DNA of 64,000 bases, taken from an uncultured Cohaesibacter sp. Lineage in GTDB: Bacteria; Pseudomonadota; Alphaproteobacteria; Rhizobiales; Cohaesibacteraceae. Made by a program: the position numbers and the translations under genes. This document shows positions 62,464 through 64,000 of this stretch, one piece after another. Below the pieces are notes generated by a model. The model searched no databases and was not told where the DNA came from. It saw only the letters and a program-made list of their open reading frames with translations. The stretch spans positions 3,736,501 to 3,800,500 of the forward strand of contig NZ_OY781114.1 of assembly GCF_963676485.1 (NCBI RefSeq), given 5' to 3'. Within the stretch, counting starts at the first letter, position 1, and each line of letters opens with the position of its first letter.

Positions 62464-62892
62464 ATGGCAGCCGAGATTACGGGCATTCTTGAAACCCCGG
62501 TCTATGTGGATGATCTGTCGCTTGCCTATGATTTCTATCATGGGCTTCTGGGGCTTGAGCGCATGATTGAGGGCGACCGCATCCACGCCTATGATGTGGC
62601 GCCCGGTCAGGTGTTGATTGTCTGCCTCCGCGGAGCAAGCGCAAGAGATGCGCAGATCAACGGGCAAAGGGTACCCGGGCACAGCTCTCAAGGCCCTCTG
62701 CATTTTGCTTTCAAAATTGAAAAGGAAGCGTTGCGGGACTGGATTGAGAAGCTGCAGCAGGAAGGGCTGGAAATCGAGAGCCAGGTTACTTGGCCTCTTG
62801 GTGGCCAAAGCATCTATATCAGAGATCCTTTCAACAATGTCGTCGAGCTGGCGACCGCTGGGATTTGGCCCAATGATCCGATAAACAAGTGA
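62464..62892 (+). CDS. VOC-superfamily (glyoxalase/dioxygenase-fold) protein
   Basis: This 142-residue protein has two beta-alpha-beta-beta-beta halves: ILETPVYVDDLSLAYDFYHGLLGLE and QGPLHFAFKIE ... YIRDPFNNVVELATAGIW. H in PLHFAF and E in VVELAT are likely metal ligands. Substrate is unknown; glyoxalase-like or fosfomycin-resistance-like enzymes share this form. ATG at 62464 follows GGAGAG. It lies 36 bp after mgtE but is probably unrelated in function. Confidence 0.82.
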   Translation: MAAEITGILETPVYVDDLSLAYDFYHGLLGLERMIEGDRIHAYDVAPGQVLIVCLRGASARDAQINGQRVPGHSSQGPLHFAFKIEKEALRDWIEKLQQEGLEIESQVTWPLGGQSIYIRDPFNNVVELATAGIWPNDPINK

Positions 62893-63004
62893 TTTCTTGG
62901 TGGTTTGTCGGCCGAACTCTCTGGTCAGAGTGGGCTTTCATTCGCTAAAGTCAGCCTGTCCCGAAAGGGCTGTGTCGCGATCAAAAAGGACGGAGAAAGC
63001 CACC

Positions 63005-63361
63005 ATGAAACGCTCCTTTAGAACTCTTTCCTGTGCGCTGCTCCTTGGAGCTTGCGTGGCTGGAGCCCCCTCGGCTTCCTTGGCGAACAAGGGAGCGCAA
63101 AGCCCGTATGACACGATTTATGTCGTGCTCAAGGACACCTATCTGCGCGCTGCACCCGAGGCCAATGCAGCGAAAAAATACCCCCTTGCCAAAGGCACAG
63201 AAGGGGTTGTCATGCGTTGGTGTCGCAATGAATTCAGTTTTCGTGATTGGGCCTATGGTTCGCTCTCCCAACGGCGCAAGATGCTTCAGAGCCGGGTCTG
63301 CGAGGTGCAGGTCAACGGCAAGATCGGTTTTGTTGATGCAAAATATCTCGATCTGATGTAA
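63005..63361 (+). CDS. secreted SH3-type domain protein
   Basis: This 118-residue protein has a signal peptide (KRSFRTLSCALLLGACVAG, then ASLANKG) and a bacterial SH3-like domain (VVLKDTYLRAAPEANAAKKY, GVVMRWCRNEF, CEVQVNGKIGFVDAKYLDL). Such domains bind cell-wall peptides or proteins in the periplasm. The N-terminal cysteine in LLGAC could be a lipobox, so it may be a lipoprotein. No enzyme domain is present. Confidence 0.78.
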   Translation: MKRSFRTLSCALLLGACVAGAPSASLANKGAQSPYDTIYVVLKDTYLRAAPEANAAKKYPLAKGTEGVVMRWCRNEFSFRDWAYGSLSQRRKMLQSRVCEVQVNGKIGFVDAKYLDLM

Positions 63362-63375
63362 CGGCTGTGCCTCAG

Positions 63376-64000
63376 TCAGACTTTGCCGGGAAATTGTTTG
63401 TCTTTGGGGTGAGTGCGGGCCACCATCAATCCGGAGAGAATGAGCACTAGAGCGATCCATGTCGTCAGGGCAACCTGCTCAGCCAGCAACAGGGCGCCCA
63501 GAATAACGCCGAAGATCGGGATGAGATTCATGCCCAGCGAGAAGAAGCTGGCGCCGATGGCCCAGATGAGCTGGTAGCGCAGGATTGTGGCCAAACCAGT
63601 GGGCAACAGTCCGAGAAACAGAATGCTCCCCCATGCTTCATGGGATAGGCTGGCCAGCTCGGGCACGCCTTCCAGCACTCCAAGCCCGATCAGTTCGACA
63701 GTTGCACAGCCGAGAATGAGCGTGGCCAGACGGGTTGGCGGTATATCCTTTACCTGCCGGATCATGGCTCCGGAAATTGCATAGCAGAGCGAGGCACCTA
63801 GCACGGCGCTCATCGACAGGATCGAACCTGCGCCCACAGATTGCAGCGCCTCGTTGCCAACCACCAGCGAAATGCCACCAAAGCCCAGAATGATGCCGAT
63901 AACCTTGAACTTGTTGAACTTGTCGTCATGGGTGGTCAGATGGCTGAAAACAAGGGAAAGCAACGGGCCGGTACCCAACAATAGGGAGGTAATGCCGGCC
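63376..64000 (-). CDS. EamA/DMT-family transporter, cut by window end
   Basis: The minus-strand frame is open to the window end, so the N-terminal part is missing. About 208 codons are visible with six hydrophobic segments; the repeat-2 block (GIILGFGGISLVVGNEALQS, and later FLGLLPTGLATILRYQLIW, FFSLGMNLIPIFGVILGALLLAE) is typical of EamA drug/metabolite exporters or permeases. It is convergent with the SH3-type gene. The substrate is unknown. Confidence 0.82.
   Translation of the reverse strand, partial: AGITSLLLGTGPLLSLVFSHLTTHDDKFNKFKVIGIILGFGGISLVVGNEALQSVGAGSILSMSAVLGASLCYAISGAMIRQVKDIPPTRLATLILGCATVELIGLGVLEGVPELASLSHEAWGSILFLGLLPTGLATILRYQLIWAIGASFFSLGMNLIPIFGVILGALLLAEQVALTTWIALVLILSGLMVARTHPKDKQFPGKV

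Overview
The window looks like part of the chromosome of a marine or soil-type alphaproteobacterium of the order Hyphomicrobiales. A Cohaesibacter-like genome is my best guess, from moderate GC, tightly overlapping operons, a CbiZ-type cobinamide salvage gene and a complete Lsr cluster. This is inference from gene content, not a database match. I found no rRNA gene, no complete tRNA gene and no CRISPR array.

Region 1 (1-6002) is a GC-rich run of co-directional phage genes: a GapR-like fragment, a RuvC-type resolvase, a lone DNA methyltransferase, a primase with zinc finger and Toprim, a DnaB-type helicase, a DUF6456-like regulator and a small terminase subunit. It stops there; no large terminase or structural gene follows, so the prophage is truncated or interrupted.

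Region 2 (6003-20250) is a defence-type island with large, AT-richer intergenic gaps and decayed repeats. It holds an unknown winged-helix-like protein, a PD-(D/E)XK nuclease, a soluble KAP-like P-loop NTPase, an unknown 257-residue protein, a sunset-type membrane-anchored small protein, and a five-gene minus-strand operon. In transcription order the operon encodes a calcineurin-like phosphoesterase, an unknown 365-residue protein, a double-GTPase-2-like GTPase, a double-GTPase-1-like GTPase and a GAP1-like protein. Four of its genes are joined by overlaps or a 16-nt gap in a way that implies translational coupling. I regard it as the most interesting system here: a GTPase-centred conflict module with a phosphoesterase as candidate effector. 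A 166-bp MITE-like element lies at 7337-7503.

Region 3 (20829-30531) has an SMP-30-type lactonase, a CUT2 sugar ABC transporter and a NarL-type two-component system, then a P4-type tyrosine integrase pointing inward. Next to the integrase are three 10-bp repeats, a tRNA-Leu 3'-end-like sequence followed by a terminator (a candidate island boundary), and a relic of a second integrase.

Region 4 (30765-49165) is sugar and signal metabolism: an IclR regulator with 2-keto-3-deoxygalactonate kinase and aldolase and a tripartite tricarboxylate-type (TTT) transporter; pyridoxal kinase; a cupin; and a complete autoinducer-2 uptake and processing cluster. In that cluster lsrK-lsrR diverge from lsrF-A-C-D-B-G-E, with repeated TGATCA candidate operators between them. 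A UDP-glucose 4-epimerase gene overlaps lsrE tail to tail.

Region 5 (49654-64000) has a cold-shock protein with a strong terminator, a DEAD-box RNA helicase, and a cobalamin riboswitch heading a complete B12 acquisition operon (btuB-F-C-D, exbB, two exbD, tonB, cbiZ). It ends with mgtE, a VOC-family protein, an SH3-type periplasmic protein and a truncated EamA transporter.
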